A stretch of 64,000 bases of DNA, taken from NCBI RefSeq assembly GCF_020907245.1, contig NZ_JAJJWH010000002.1, positions 62,001-126,000 of the forward strand, written 5' to 3'. Position 1 is the first letter of the stretch; the number at the start of each line of letters is the position of its first letter. The notes below the pieces were generated by a model. That model was not told where the DNA came from. It saw only the letters and a list, made by a program, of their open reading frames with translations, and ran no database searches. This DNA is from Pontibacter harenae (GTDB lineage Bacteria > Bacteroidota > Bacteroidia > Cytophagales > Hymenobacteraceae). The translations under genes and the position numbers were made by a program. Below are positions 1 to 8,913 of the stretch, in pieces.

Positions 1-75
1 ACGTTCTGCGAGTTGTGCCTGGGTATAACCAGCATTCTTTCTCAGAAACCTCAAATTTGTAGTTACAGTTTGCAA
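1..75 (-). CDS. XRE-family HTH regulator, N-terminal fragment (cut by window edge)
   Basis: The minus strand reads NLRFLRKNAGYTQAQLAER up to the window edge. This matches the first helices of a Cro/C1-type helix-turn-helix domain, where the Gly-x-Thr-Gln-x-x-Leu-Ala pattern marks the recognition region. No ATG lies in frame upstream. A TTG at 75-73 is the most plausible start and would place the HTH about seven residues in, as usual for the family. Only about 25 codons are visible, so ligand and targets cannot be judged. The AT-rich stretch upstream (about 85-200) would hold its promoter and includes the palindrome GTAGTACTAC at 167-176. Confidence 0.5.
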   Translation of the reverse strand, partial: MQTVTTNLRFLRKNAGYTQAQLAER

Positions 76-225
76 AATGATGCCAATTGTTTTAGTGTAA
101 AACAAAAAAATTAACCTGCAACAGGTTTTTCATTTGTAAATATACGATATTTTACTAAAACAAGCTGTAGTACTACTAATTTATTTAGCATTTTTTTATT
201 TCCTGTTTTTCCAAGTCCTTCTAAA

Positions 226-263
226 GCAGGAAAGGCTACCTGAGTTAAGGCAGCCTTTCCTGC
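226..263 (-). terminator. Rho-independent terminator of recQ
   Basis: A perfect 12-bp inverted repeat, GCAGGAAAGGCT / AGCCTTTCCTGC, encloses a 14-nt loop. It lies 15 bp beyond the recQ stop codon, and a T-rich tract follows on the minus strand. Confidence 0.75.
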
Positions 264-277
264 AAAATTATAATGCT

Positions 278-2422
278 CTATTGGTGCTCTTTCTTATAAA
301 CAGCCACTGAAAGCCTTATTTTAAAGTATTCGTACTGCTCTCCTAGCGCCTCAAACAGATCTTTCAGTTTTGCATCCGCCCCAAGTTTTGCAATAGCTTT
401 GGCTATAGCATTGTATTCAGCCTTCGTCAGGTAGTTATTCAGCGATACATTATACCCCTGCTCATATAGGGTGGCAATATGAGAAAAGATAGTTACCGGG
501 TTCAGGTTTCGCTGCTGGGCAATCTGCTCTACCGTATGGCCTTGCTGCAGTGCCTCAAACGTAACCAGGTGGGTTGCTCCCTTGATCTTATTCCCTTTCG
601 ATTGCTCTTCCGTCATAAAGCTCATAATCTCGTTGATGAACTCATGGCCGTAGCGTTCGTACTTCTGCGACCCCACACCAGAAATAGCCAGCATCGCAAT
701 TCGGTTTGTTGGTTTTTCTGCCGCCATTTCCTGTAGTGTGCTATCGGTAAACACTACATAAGGCGGCACGTTGGCTTCGTCGGCAATGCGTTTGCGCAGC
801 TGGCGTAGGCGCTCGAACAGCGCATCTTTTACCAGCTCCCGCTTCGGACGTGAACGCACAGTTGCCTCCGCTTCCTGCTGCTTCACTTCCTCAAACTTCA
901 CAAGCTCTACCTTTTGTCCCTCAAACAGCACCTGCTTACTTTGCTCTGTCAGCTTTAAGGTATAGTTCTGGTCGTAGGCCAGCTCCACTAGCCCCGCATT
1001 CAGCATCTGGTGCAGGTAACGGTTCCAGTCCATGGTACTTATGTCGCGACCTGCGCCGTAGGTCTTGATCTTATCGTAGCCAGCAGACATAACCTGGCTG
1101 TTGCGGGAACCACGTAGCACATCCACTAACAAAGTCATATTCACATTTTCCTGCGTACGGGCAATGGCAGAAAGGGCCTTTTGCACAAGCAAAGTACCAT
1201 CGAAGGTGCTGGGAGGGTTTCGGCAAATGTCGCAGTTGCCACAGTCTTTTGTTAAAGTTTCGCCAAAATACTGCAGCAAAATGCGCCTGCGGCAGGCGGC
1301 CGCTTCGGCAAACTGTTGCATGCGCTCCAGCTTCACCAATTGCAACTCCGACTGGTTTTTAGCAGCATCATTGTCCTGCAGCATGTTGCGCAGGTTCATC
1401 ACGTCGGCAAAAGAATAAAACAACAGCGCATCCGACTGCGCACCGTCACGCCCTGCCCTTCCTATTTCCTGGTAATAACTTTCGATGTTCTTGGGCAGAT
1501 TGTAATGTATTACCCAACGCACATTCGATTTATCGATACCCATACCGAAGGCAATGGTAGCACACACTATCTGCACATCGTCGCGCAGAAAAGCCTCCTG
1601 TGCCTTTGCCCGCTGCTGCGGTGACATACCCGCGTGATAATAGGTAGCACTAAAACCACTTGTCTTCAACTTATTCGCTATAGATTCGGTGGCATTACGG
1701 CTAAGGCAATAAATTATGCCTGGCTGCTTATGGTGCCGCTCCAGAAACTCTGTTATCTTATTAAAACGGTCTCGGCCTGGCTTTACCATCAGGTTTATGT
1801 TCGGCCTATCAAACGAGGAAATAAATACCTTTGGATTCTGGAGATACAGCTGCTCCTGCATATCCTTTTGTGTAAGCTTATCGGCTGTGGCAGTAAGTGC
1901 TACAACGGGAATCTGCGGAAACTGCTGTTTCAGTGCCTTTAGCTGTGTATACTCAGGTCTAAAATCGTGGCCCCAAGCAGAGATACAGTGTGCCTCGTCT
2001 ACGGCAAAAAGCGATACGTTGATACGCTTCAGAAAAGAAAGGAAGCCAGAGGACAATAACTTCTCAGGGGAAACATAAAGCAGCTTCAACTCTCCCGCCA
2101 GGCACTGGTTTTCGATAGCATATTGTTGTTCAGAGCTTTGAGAACTGTTGATATAAGCCGCAGGTATACCGTTCACCAGCAGCGCCTCCACCTGGTCTTT
2201 CATAAGAGCAATAAGCGGCGACACTACAATACAGATGCCAGGCATTACCACGGCAGGCACCTGGTAACAAATCGATTTACCGCCACCTGTTGGCATTAGC
2301 ACCACCACGTCCTGCTTCTGCAAAAGGTTTGAGATAATCTCCTCCTGCATGGGGCGGAATTTATCGTAACCAAAGTATAATTTTAGTGCTTCTCTTGCCT
2401 CTCTTATATCCATCTGAACCAT
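278..2422 (-). CDS. recQ: ATP-dependent DNA helicase RecQ
   Basis: A 3'-5' superfamily 2 DNA helicase that unwinds recombination and stalled-fork intermediates in the cytoplasm. The 714-residue protein shows the Walker A motif TGGGKS near residue 47, the DEAH box, the QEIGRAGRDG arginine-finger motif, a zinc-binding Cys cluster (CGNCDIC near residue 405) and an RQC winged helix. A C-terminal HRDC-like domain follows near residues 540-620. The length is slightly above the E. coli enzyme (about 610), as is common for Bacteroidota RecQ with an extra C-terminal helical region. The start MVQMDIREA could also be the internal Met4. The gene is monocistronic, diverges from the copper-protein gene and ends at a strong hairpin. 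Confidence 0.96.
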   Translation of the reverse strand: MVQMDIREAREALKLYFGYDKFRPMQEEIISNLLQKQDVVVLMPTGGGKSICYQVPAVVMPGICIVVSPLIALMKDQVEALLVNGIPAAYINSSQSSEQQYAIENQCLAGELKLLYVSPEKLLSSGFLSFLKRINVSLFAVDEAHCISAWGHDFRPEYTQLKALKQQFPQIPVVALTATADKLTQKDMQEQLYLQNPKVFISSFDRPNINLMVKPGRDRFNKITEFLERHHKQPGIIYCLSRNATESIANKLKTSGFSATYYHAGMSPQQRAKAQEAFLRDDVQIVCATIAFGMGIDKSNVRWVIHYNLPKNIESYYQEIGRAGRDGAQSDALLFYSFADVMNLRNMLQDNDAAKNQSELQLVKLERMQQFAEAAACRRRILLQYFGETLTKDCGNCDICRNPPSTFDGTLLVQKALSAIARTQENVNMTLLVDVLRGSRNSQVMSAGYDKIKTYGAGRDISTMDWNRYLHQMLNAGLVELAYDQNYTLKLTEQSKQVLFEGQKVELVKFEEVKQQEAEATVRSRPKRELVKDALFERLRQLRKRIADEANVPPYVVFTDSTLQEMAAEKPTNRIAMLAISGVGSQKYERYGHEFINEIMSFMTEEQSKGNKIKGATHLVTFEALQQGHTVEQIAQQRNLNPVTIFSHIATLYEQGYNVSLNNYLTKAEYNAIAKAIAKLGADAKLKDLFEALGEQYEYFKIRLSVAVYKKEHQ

Positions 2423-2570
2423 AAAACTAGTGCTGCTTTTGCCTTGCCTCTAACACAAAGGTAACTATAAAAGTTTGCAAGCACAGCAGTGCATAGAAGC
2501 AGCAGAAACAACAATGGCAGAAAGAATGGCGTAAACAAAAAGCATTAAATCATTCACAAACAAAAAAGCT

Positions 2571-2906
2571 ATGAAATCTGAAATAACGAACAACCTGGAA
2601 CATGTATTGGTAAAATGTATAACTGCCTGCGAAGCATGTGCTACGGCTTGCTTACAAGAGGATAATGTAAAAATGATGGTGCGTTGCATTATGCTGGACC
2701 GTGATTGTGCCGATATTTGCGCCCTTACCTCCCGCTTTGTGGCCAGAGGCTCTGAACATGCCAAGCACGTTATGAAGGAGTGCATCGAAATTTGCCGTCA
2801 GTGCGAAGCAGAATGTCGCAAGCATGAAGCAGACCATTGCCAGAAATGTGCCGATGCCTGTGCAGAATGTGCGCAAGCCTGTGAAGAATGGATGAACAAG
2901 AAGTAA
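2571..2906 (+). CDS. Cys-rich four-helix-bundle copper-binding protein (DUF326 / Csp-like)
   Basis: A 111-residue protein with 16 cysteines, mostly in CxxxC or CxxC spacing along predicted amphipathic helices (CITACEACATAC, CADIC, CIEICRQCEAEC, CQKCADACAECAQAC). This is the signature of the four-helix-bundle copper storage or binding family (DUF326; YhjQ and Csp3 relatives), which bind many Cu(I) ions through Cys thiolates inside the bundle. There is no signal peptide, so it should act in the cytoplasm like Csp3 rather than Csp1. No copper ATPase or CueR-like gene is adjacent. It is transcribed alone, divergently from recQ, and ends at a very strong hairpin. Confidence 0.9.
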   Translation: MKSEITNNLEHVLVKCITACEACATACLQEDNVKMMVRCIMLDRDCADICALTSRFVARGSEHAKHVMKECIEICRQCEAECRKHEADHCQKCADACAECAQACEEWMNKK

Positions 2907-2923
2907 GCTAAGATATTAACAAT

Positions 2924-2970
2924 AAAGGAATAGGGCCTGGAAGACATAAGCTTCCAGGCCCTATTCCTTT
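2924..2970. terminator. Bidirectional terminator between convergent genes
   Basis: A perfect 20-bp inverted repeat (AAAGGAATAGGGCCTGGAAG and its complement) has a 7-nt loop. It lies between the copper-protein gene and the convergent holin-like gene. The A/T ends suit termination in both directions. Confidence 0.85.
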
Positions 2971-2985
2971 ACAGCGCTCAGTTTC

Positions 2986-3333
2986 TTATTTAGATGTATC
3001 GAAAATCATATCTAAGATGTAGGTAATCAGGGCTAGCACCAGACTAAACAGTAGCGCATACAGAAAACCCGCCACTTCAAAACTGCTTCCCATCAGGGCG
3101 TCTGCCAGCAAGATAATAATGGCATTAATCACGAGCAGGAATAAACCCATTGTAAGTATTGTGATCGGTATTGTCAGGAATACCAGAATGGGTTTGACAA
3201 TAGCATTTAGTACAGCCAGTATCAGGGCTAATAAAACAGCAGACAGAAAGCCGTCTATCTTAACTCCTGGTAAAACATAGGAGGAAAGCATGGCCGCTGC
3301 TCCTACAATCAAAATTCTTATAACAAATCCCAT
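2986..3333 (-). CDS. Small four-TM membrane protein, phage holin family (PF04020-like)
   Basis: A 115-residue, strongly hydrophobic protein with about four predicted transmembrane segments. The central sequence LNAIVKPILVFLTIPITILT is typical of the four-TM holin superfamily IV (YvlD-like, formerly DUF360). Despite the family name, members are common chromosomal proteins of unknown function in non-phage contexts, and nothing nearby suggests a prophage. It is a single gene convergent with the copper-binding protein gene. A molecular function cannot be assigned. Confidence 0.88.
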   Translation of the reverse strand: MGFVIRILIVGAAAMLSSYVLPGVKIDGFLSAVLLALILAVLNAIVKPILVFLTIPITILTMGLFLLVINAIIILLADALMGSSFEVAGFLYALLFSLVLALITYILDMIFDTSK

Positions 3334-3440
3334 AGTATTGTTTTAAGTTTCAGAACAATAAGCTCTAGTTTTTATAATCCCTTATTTCTTACGGATGCAG
3401 GACTGCTAAAGATGGAAAGAAAGGTTGAGCTAACAAAGCC

Positions 3441-3475
3441 AAAAAGCCTTACATCAAGTTATGATGCAAGGCTTT
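3441..3475 (-). terminator. Terminator of the speDE-ureohydrolase operon
   Basis: On the minus strand AAAGCCTT-GCATC pairs with GATGT-AAGGCTTTTT (AGCCTT/AAGGCT and CATC/GATG arms). A T run follows, about 25 bp beyond the stop codon of the ureohydrolase. Confidence 0.7.
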
Positions 3476-3496
3476 AGGTTAACAAAATGTTACGGA

Positions 3497-4567
3497 TTAA
3501 AACTGCGCTTCCAGTTTATGCTGCGAAACAGCCATTAAGTTGCATAGCTTATACAGCAAACGTGCACCTACGTTTCCGTTCCATTCTGAATCGCCTGGGG
3601 CCACCTCACAAAGGTCAAAACCAACTATTTCACGGCCAGACTTTACCAACTGCTTAATGAGGTATACCGCCTGCTCAAACTCTAAACCACCAGGTACTGG
3701 AGTTCCTGTGCCTGGGCATAGTTTCGGATCGAGTCCGTCTATATCAAAGCTGATGTATACTTTCTGCGGCAGCTGAGCTATTATCTTCTTGCACTCTTTC
3801 TTCCAAGTGTCGCCTTCGTACATGTTCTCCTTCATCACAGCATCGTAGAAAATAGCGATGCGGCCGTTAGACTGCTCCGCCATTTCCGCCTCCGACTGAG
3901 CCAGATCACGGATGCCCACCTGCACCAGCTTCTTTACCTGCGGCAGCTTAAGGGCATTGAACATAATGGAAGCGTGAGAATACTCAAAACCTTCGTAGGC
4001 ATCACGCAAATCGGCATGAGCATCTATTTGCAATATACCAAACTCTTCGTGCTTCTCGGCTAGCGCATGCATCAGGCCTAGTGGTGTGCTATGGTCGCCG
4101 CCTAAAACGCCAACCAATTTGCCTTGCTCCAAATAACCAAGAGCCTTTTGTTTTAGCCATTGCAGTAGCTCCTCTCCTTTTTGAGTTACTTCAGCAGGCA
4201 GGTTCTCAAACTGACTCTTACTTTCAGCAGGGCTTCCTTCTTCCAACCAGCCTATGTATGCCTCTGCTTTCTGGCGCAGCTCCTCGCTTGTTGCCTCCCA
4301 CTCTTCCGAGATTTCCTCCATACAGATACCCAGTTTCCAGGCATCTTTTATGCTTGCCTCGTACAAATCGAGCTGCGGCGATGCTTCTTTTACGGCTTGA
4401 GGACCTTGTGCCGTGCCAGCACTATAAGAGACAGTTACTTCCCAGGGCACAGGAATCAGCACTACTTCCGATTCTTCAATAGAAAAAGGCAAACCAAACA
4501 GGCCACCGTTGATGTCACCTACTCCGTTCGCGTCGAAGTTAGCTATTTTTTGTTCTTTGCTATTCAT
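3497..4567 (-). CDS. Agmatinase-family ureohydrolase
   Basis: A binuclear-manganese ureohydrolase of the arginase / agmatinase / formimidoylglutamase superfamily. The metal-binding signatures are all present: [13 protein letters not shown] and [10 protein letters not shown] chose the start MNSKEQK at 4567 rather than the upstream Met at 4594 because this ATG overlaps the end of the speD-speE gene (ATGAATAG), the usual arrangement for translational coupling. The gene follows an S-adenosylmethionine decarboxylase-spermidine synthase fusion, so a polyamine substrate is likely. It may be agmatine, or N1-aminopropylagmatine as in the Thermus route. Formimidoylglutamase is a less likely alternative, as no histidine-degradation genes are near. 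Confidence 0.85.
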   Translation of the reverse strand: MNSKEQKIANFDANGVGDINGGLFGLPFSIEESEVVLIPVPWEVTVSYSAGTAQGPQAVKEASPQLDLYEASIKDAWKLGICMEEISEEWEATSEELRQKAEAYIGWLEEGSPAESKSQFENLPAEVTQKGEELLQWLKQKALGYLEQGKLVGVLGGDHSTPLGLMHALAEKHEEFGILQIDAHADLRDAYEGFEYSHASIMFNALKLPQVKKLVQVGIRDLAQSEAEMAEQSNGRIAIFYDAVMKENMYEGDTWKKECKKIIAQLPQKVYISFDIDGLDPKLCPGTGTPVPGGLEFEQAVYLIKQLVKSGREIVGFDLCEVAPGDSEWNGNVGARLLYKLCNLMAVSQHKLEAQF

Positions 4568-5891
4568 TTGTCGGTTCAGCTGAGTATTCTTCAATGGCGC
4601 CTTCAGATGGGCTGCTTAATAGTTCCTTTACGAAGTTTGGCAACGCAAACGCGGCTGCATGTATATCCTCGTTATAATACTTTAGTCCTTTTTCTTTTGA
4701 AAACTTGGCAGCAGCCTCACGGTCGAAGCGCAGCGGGTGCGACTCTCCTTTAGAAGAATAAGAGAAGCTCCAGGTACCAGTTGGGTAGGTAGGTATAGCA
4801 GCTAAATAGCAATGTACGTTGTCGTTGCCGAAGATCTTGCGGTATGTTTCATAAATCTCTACAAACACTTCGCTGTTGAAGCGCGGAGATTCGCTTTGCG
4901 TTATCATGACGCCGTCTGGCGTTAAGCAACGGTGTACCTGGCTGTAAAACTCTACGGTAAACAAACCTTCTCCTGGGCCAACTGGGTCAGCTGAGTCTAC
5001 TATAATTAAATCGTAGCGCCCGTCTTCGCACTCGTTTATGTATTTGATGCCGTCCTCTACCAACAGGTTCAGGCGCGGGTTCTCAAAAGACACAGCAGTT
5101 TCAGGTAAATGCAATTTGCAGGCTTCAATTACCAACTCGTCAATCTCCACCAGCGTTACCTCTTCCAGTTGCTCATGGCGCAGCAGCTCACGTACGGTAC
5201 CACCGTCGCCGCCGCCTATCACCAAGGCCCGCTTTGCTTTCGTGTGGCTGAACATTGGCACATGCGTAATCATTTCGTGGTACACATACTCGTCTTTCTG
5301 CGTGCACATCACCATACCGTCCAAAGTCAGCATATTGCCGTAGGCCAGTGTTTCATAAACCTCTACGCGCTGGTAATCCGACTCTTTTTTGTATAGCTGC
5401 CTGCCTGTGTGCTTCAAGGACAAAGCAATGTTCTCGTCGCGCTCCGTAAACCACACGTCGCGTGTAATCATGCCTGCTTGCTCCTGTGGCTTAGGCGACA
5501 CATCGCGCAGCTGATCCAGATTAAAATCTTTACGTTTTAAAAGATCAAGCTGCCCGCGGCGGCACTCCATCGAGGAACCATGTCCTGCCTCGAAAGCTTC
5601 CTTTAAAAACTTATAAGAAACCCATGGGTCAACAGAATCGCCGCAGGTAAACAAGTCTACAGCTGCGTAGCCATACTCTGGCCATGTATGTATAGCCAAG
5701 TGGCTTTCCTGAATAACCACCACACCAGACACACCATAAGGCGAGAAGTGATGGAAGGTGCTGTTGATAACAGTGGCTCCGGCTGTTTCGGCAGCGGCAA
5801 CCATGCTGTTTTCTATATGAACGACATCGTTCATGAGTTCAGGAGAGCAATCGTAAAATTCTACTAGTATGTGTCTTCCTAAGGCGTTCAT
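4560..5891 (-). CDS. speDE: Bifunctional S-adenosylmethionine decarboxylase / spermidine synthase (SpeD-SpeE fusion)
   Basis: Residues 1-125 form a prokaryotic class 1B AdoMet decarboxylase proenzyme. The self-cleavage site is Glu62-Ser63, where Ser63 becomes the pyruvoyl group. Ser55, His68 and Cys83 sit at exactly the Thermotoga maritima positions. From about residue 145 an aminopropyltransferase domain begins, with the SAM-type motif GGGDGG, the acidic motif VEID and the catalytic motif DSADPVGP. One polypeptide would therefore make decarboxylated AdoMet and transfer its aminopropyl group to putrescine or agmatine. In most bacteria these are two genes. The fused 443-residue length equals the sum of both enzymes. 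The downstream ureohydrolase overlaps by 8 bp. About 470 bp of non-coding DNA precede it. Confidence 0.93.
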   Translation of the reverse strand: MNALGRHILVEFYDCSPELMNDVVHIENSMVAAAETAGATVINSTFHHFSPYGVSGVVVIQESHLAIHTWPEYGYAAVDLFTCGDSVDPWVSYKFLKEAFEAGHGSSMECRRGQLDLLKRKDFNLDQLRDVSPKPQEQAGMITRDVWFTERDENIALSLKHTGRQLYKKESDYQRVEVYETLAYGNMLTLDGMVMCTQKDEYVYHEMITHVPMFSHTKAKRALVIGGGDGGTVRELLRHEQLEEVTLVEIDELVIEACKLHLPETAVSFENPRLNLLVEDGIKYINECEDGRYDLIIVDSADPVGPGEGLFTVEFYSQVHRCLTPDGVMITQSESPRFNSEVFVEIYETYRKIFGNDNVHCYLAAIPTYPTGTWSFSYSSKGESHPLRFDREAAAKFSKEKGLKYYNEDIHAAAFALPNFVKELLSSPSEGAIEEYSAEPTNE

Positions 5892-6359
5892 CTATCTGAA
5901 AATAGGTTTAAAAAAGTATAAGTCAGCAAAAAAACGAAAACTATGGGTATAATCAAAAGCTGAACTCTTGCAAGAACGTATACCCTGTTACTAACCAATT
6001 AGTTAAATATTTGTCTTTTCTATGGTACGCCAATACCGCTCCACACGCTACTATTCATCAAAAAAATAAGGCAAACTATGCACAAGCAAAGCCGTAAAAA
6101 GGTTGAAATTTATTCAGATAAGTAAAGGGACACAAGTATCAAGACACAAGACATAAGACTTTTTACTGAAGACAGTACTGATGTTCAGCATATGGCAGAG
6201 CATGATACACTTTTCTTCAAGTAAAACTAATTTTGGCTCCTTACTCAAAACCTGTACTTTCAACAAAAGCTTATTTTTTAATCACTTACTTGCACCTCTT
6301 ATCTCTATAATCTCCTCTAATGCCTGACAATCGATGTTTAAACTACAGTATGCTTTTAG
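5892..6359. other. Intergenic region without a recognisable gene
   Basis: This 468-bp AT-rich stretch separates the divergent speDE and PAS-protein genes and must hold both promoters. It contains a short direct repeat of the type ACACAAG-ACATAAGAC near 6130-6160. I see no RNA gene, convincing hairpin or conserved box. Confidence 0.5.
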
Positions 6360-7634
6360 ATGGACTTCGCTAAAATATTTAATCATATTCCTGAAACTAT
6401 TGTAGTTCTCTCTCCAGACTATGTGGTACTTGCGGCCACAGCAGAATATTTACAGGCAACGTTACGAAGCCATGATGAGCTGATCGGGCAAAACTTCTTA
6501 CATGCTTTTCCTGATAACCCGAACAATACAGCCTCTAAAAACGAGAAACTACTGCGCACTTCGCTCGACAAGGTTCTGGAAACAAAAGAAGTTGATTACC
6601 TAGATGTGCTGAGGTACGATATTCCAAAACCTAAGGAACAGGGAGGCGGCTTCGACATTCGGTATTGGGAGGCTTCTCATACACCAGTGCTGAATGATGC
6701 GGGCGAGGTGATATATATTATACAAAGAACCATTGATGTAACAGAGCGAGAAATAGCAAAACTTGCCTTATCTGAAAGCGAAGACAAGTTCAGGTTTATG
6801 GCGGAAGCAATGCCTCAACTTATTTCTACAGCCAACGCTGCAGGCGACGCCACATACTTTAACCAACGCTGGACAGCATATACTGGTTTGCCAGTAAAAG
6901 AGTTGATAGACGCAGGCTTAAAAAAGGTAGCGCATCCAGAAGACCTTGAAATGTTGATGGACCGCTGGGCTTCTTCTTTTAAGAACAACACAGACTTTCA
7001 GGCAGAGATGCGGATACGGGCCAAAGATGGCAGTTACCGCTGGCATTTGCACCGAAGTGTGCCGATGCAGGATGAAAGCGGCAAAGTTATGATGTGGGTT
7101 GGCAGCGCTACCGATATACACGATACCAGGCAACTTGTGCAGGAACTGCTGCAGACGAATGAACAGATGTCTTCGCTATCTGACCAGGTGCAACATGCTT
7201 ATCAGAAAGCAGAAACAGAACGCCAGACGTTGGAACGGCTAATCATGACATCACCAATTTTCTTTTGCACCCTGAAAGGCAGGGACTATAGGTTTGAGCT
7301 GGTAAACGAAAAGTATCAGCAAATTTTTCCTGGCAGAGAGTTAGTAGGCAAAAGATTAACAGAGGCCATACCCGAAGTGAGAGAACAAGGGTTTCTGGAG
7401 CTATTGGACCAAGTTTACACCACAGGCAAAGAGCTGATAGCAGAAAATGTTTTATTTAGAGTAGACAAAACCAACACAGGGAATTTAGAGGATATTCATG
7501 TGACTTTTACTTACCAGCCCATGTATGATGCTGGTGAAATAACAGGCATATTGGTTTGTGGCTACGAAATGACAGAGGTTTTTAAGCTTAAGCAACAGCT
7601 ACAAGAACTAAATTATGGAACGCAGCAACAGTGA
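6360..7634 (+). CDS. PAS-domain sensor protein without an output domain
   Basis: A 424-residue soluble protein with three PAS domains: about 1-130 (PAS_4 type, with the LHAFPDNPNN signature common in Bacteroidota sensor kinases), about 140-260 (PAS_3 type, with YRWHLHRSVPMQDESGKV) and about 290-410 (PAS_4 type). A coiled-coil linker lies around 265-295. The chain stops just after the third PAS, where a HisKA domain would normally begin, so there is no kinase, GGDEF or HTH output. It is followed 34 bp later by a CZB-like gene and, convergently, by the chemosensory operon. It could be a stand-alone sensory adaptor or a relic of a hybrid kinase. The ligand is unknown. Confidence 0.85.
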   Translation: MDFAKIFNHIPETIVVLSPDYVVLAATAEYLQATLRSHDELIGQNFLHAFPDNPNNTASKNEKLLRTSLDKVLETKEVDYLDVLRYDIPKPKEQGGGFDIRYWEASHTPVLNDAGEVIYIIQRTIDVTEREIAKLALSESEDKFRFMAEAMPQLISTANAAGDATYFNQRWTAYTGLPVKELIDAGLKKVAHPEDLEMLMDRWASSFKNNTDFQAEMRIRAKDGSYRWHLHRSVPMQDESGKVMMWVGSATDIHDTRQLVQELLQTNEQMSSLSDQVQHAYQKAETERQTLERLIMTSPIFFCTLKGRDYRFELVNEKYQQIFPGRELVGKRLTEAIPEVREQGFLELLDQVYTTGKELIAENVLFRVDKTNTGNLEDIHVTFTYQPMYDAGEITGILVCGYEMTEVFKLKQQLQELNYGTQQQ

Positions 7635-7668
7635 TAGTGACACAAGAAGCTAAAAATAAGCACCATTC

Positions 7669-8022
7669 ATGAACGAAGCGCAGGTAGATTTACAACAACT
7701 TCGCATTAAACATATTCTGTTTAAGTCGAAGGTGCGCTCTGTTTTGTATGGCGGCACCTACGATGAATTCTTTTTCTCTTCTTCTGGGCCTATCGGTACT
7801 TGGTTTAGTGCTGTCGGAAGAGTGAAATACGCTAGTGTGCCTGAAATTATAAAGCTAAGCCAAATCCATAACGCCTTATCTTTAACAGCCGCTAAACTTT
7901 TCCAGCTTTACAAAAGAGGCTTGATTGAACAAGCGCACGAAGGACTAAAAGAGATTGACAAATCTTCTGACTTGTTTCTGAGTTTGCTTGCTCGGCTGGA
8001 GACTCGGCTCGCAGCAACTTAA
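7669..8022 (+). CDS. Small CZB-like (chemoreceptor zinc-binding) protein, degenerate
   Basis: This 117-residue protein resembles the CZB domain usually attached to soluble chemoreceptors and diguanylate cyclases. It shows an initial KHxxFK segment, a central G-x-x-G-x-W (GPIGTW, canonically CxxGxW) and a later LSQIH helix. Two of the four zinc ligands look replaced: the Cys of the central motif by Gly and the last His by Ser. Zinc binding is therefore doubtful. It lies 34 bp after the PAS protein, probably in one transcript, and beside the che operon, where CZB domains are functionally at home. The family assignment rests on motif reading only. Confidence 0.6.
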   Translation: MNEAQVDLQQLRIKHILFKSKVRSVLYGGTYDEFFFSSSGPIGTWFSAVGRVKYASVPEIIKLSQIHNALSLTAAKLFQLYKRGLIEQAHEGLKEIDKSSDLFLSLLARLETRLAAT

Positions 8023-8054
8023 TTTTACTTAAAACTTTTTTCGTAGCTTCCCTC

Positions 8055-8864
8055 CTACTTAAGTTCTCCTGCCACTATAGATTCAACTTTATACTCTTCC
8101 AACATATCTTCAAAAACATCGAAAGTATCTTGAAAGTAGCTAAATTCTGGTAGCAGGTTAAACAGCATTACGTGGTAGATCAGGAACAGCTCAGACTGCG
8201 TAAAGTTAGCTTTGGTTATAAAGCTGTAGTACTCGCCTTCATCTTCCGTTTCAGAGCGGTAACGCTGAATCAGCTTAAAGAGCACACTCAGGTTTTTGAG
8301 GTATGGGTTAAGGCTGGACTGGTAAAAGCTGAAATGGTAGGTAAAGTATTCTTTATATAGATTGTGCAGTGTTTCAGCATTCTTTTCCTGCGGAGTTAAG
8401 CTACGCACTTTCTGCACAAACGAGGTAAGCACTTTCTCCTGCAGAAAAACAAAGAAGTTTGTGCCCGACCACACGCTTTCATTTATATCGTAAGCGGTAA
8501 GGGAGTTGATGGCATCGTTGTGCTTATTGATAAAGCTGATGTAGAGGGTAGAAAAGTTTTGCTGCTGAAAAATCTTCTGGGTTTTATGCAGCTCGATGCG
8601 CTGAAGCTCAAATTCCCTTTTTTGGTAAGTAAGGGTGGCAAAGAAAAGAAAAACACCTGCCAGCGCCCAAAGCGATCCGACTATGCCTCCTACAAACTCT
8701 CCGAACTGCCCAAACACATCGCCTTTTCGCTCGGCTGGGTCCAGGTACAGTTCTCTTATCAAGTTAAATTTGACTGTGCCCCATACCAACACTAGTATTC
8801 CTGTTAGTATAAGTACGTAACCTGCAATTTCGTATCGGCTTAAGTTTGTTTTAGGCTTTAGCAT
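8055..8864 (-). CDS. Putative AbiC-type phage abortive infection membrane protein
   Basis: The 269-residue protein has two N-terminal transmembrane segments (about 12-30 and 55-77). A short coiled coil follows (QKREFELQRIELHKTQKIFQ), then a helical cytoplasmic domain. The segment FSTLYISFINKHNDAINSL resembles the F-x-L-L-x-x-H-N-x-I-x-x-I motif after the membrane helices in putative phage abortive infection proteins (PF16872). It starts 49 bp after cheC on the same strand and could be the last gene of the chemosensory transcript. No restriction enzyme, integrase or toxin gene is near. An immune role is a family-name inference only, and a membrane regulator is equally possible. Confidence 0.65.
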   Translation of the reverse strand: MLKPKTNLSRYEIAGYVLILTGILVLVWGTVKFNLIRELYLDPAERKGDVFGQFGEFVGGIVGSLWALAGVFLFFATLTYQKREFELQRIELHKTQKIFQQQNFSTLYISFINKHNDAINSLTAYDINESVWSGTNFFVFLQEKVLTSFVQKVRSLTPQEKNAETLHNLYKEYFTYHFSFYQSSLNPYLKNLSVLFKLIQRYRSETEDEGEYYSFITKANFTQSELFLIYHVMLFNLLPEFSYFQDTFDVFEDMLEEYKVESIVAGELK

Positions 8865-8913
8865 TAGCTAAGTAAGAGTAGCTGTTTTTATGCTACACTT
8901 ACTGTTTCTAGCT

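Noticed and set aside
2465-2785. Minus-strand frame overlapping the copper-protein gene
   Set aside because: The plus-strand gene has a clear family signature with 16 cysteines; the opposite frame is its shadow.
2986-3333. Prophage remnant suggested by the holin-family name
   Set aside because: The family is a general small membrane protein group, and no lysin, capsid or integrase lies nearby.
8055-8864. A defence island around the AbiC-like gene
   Set aside because: No restriction, toxin-antitoxin, integrase or transposase gene accompanies it; the neighbours are chemosensory.
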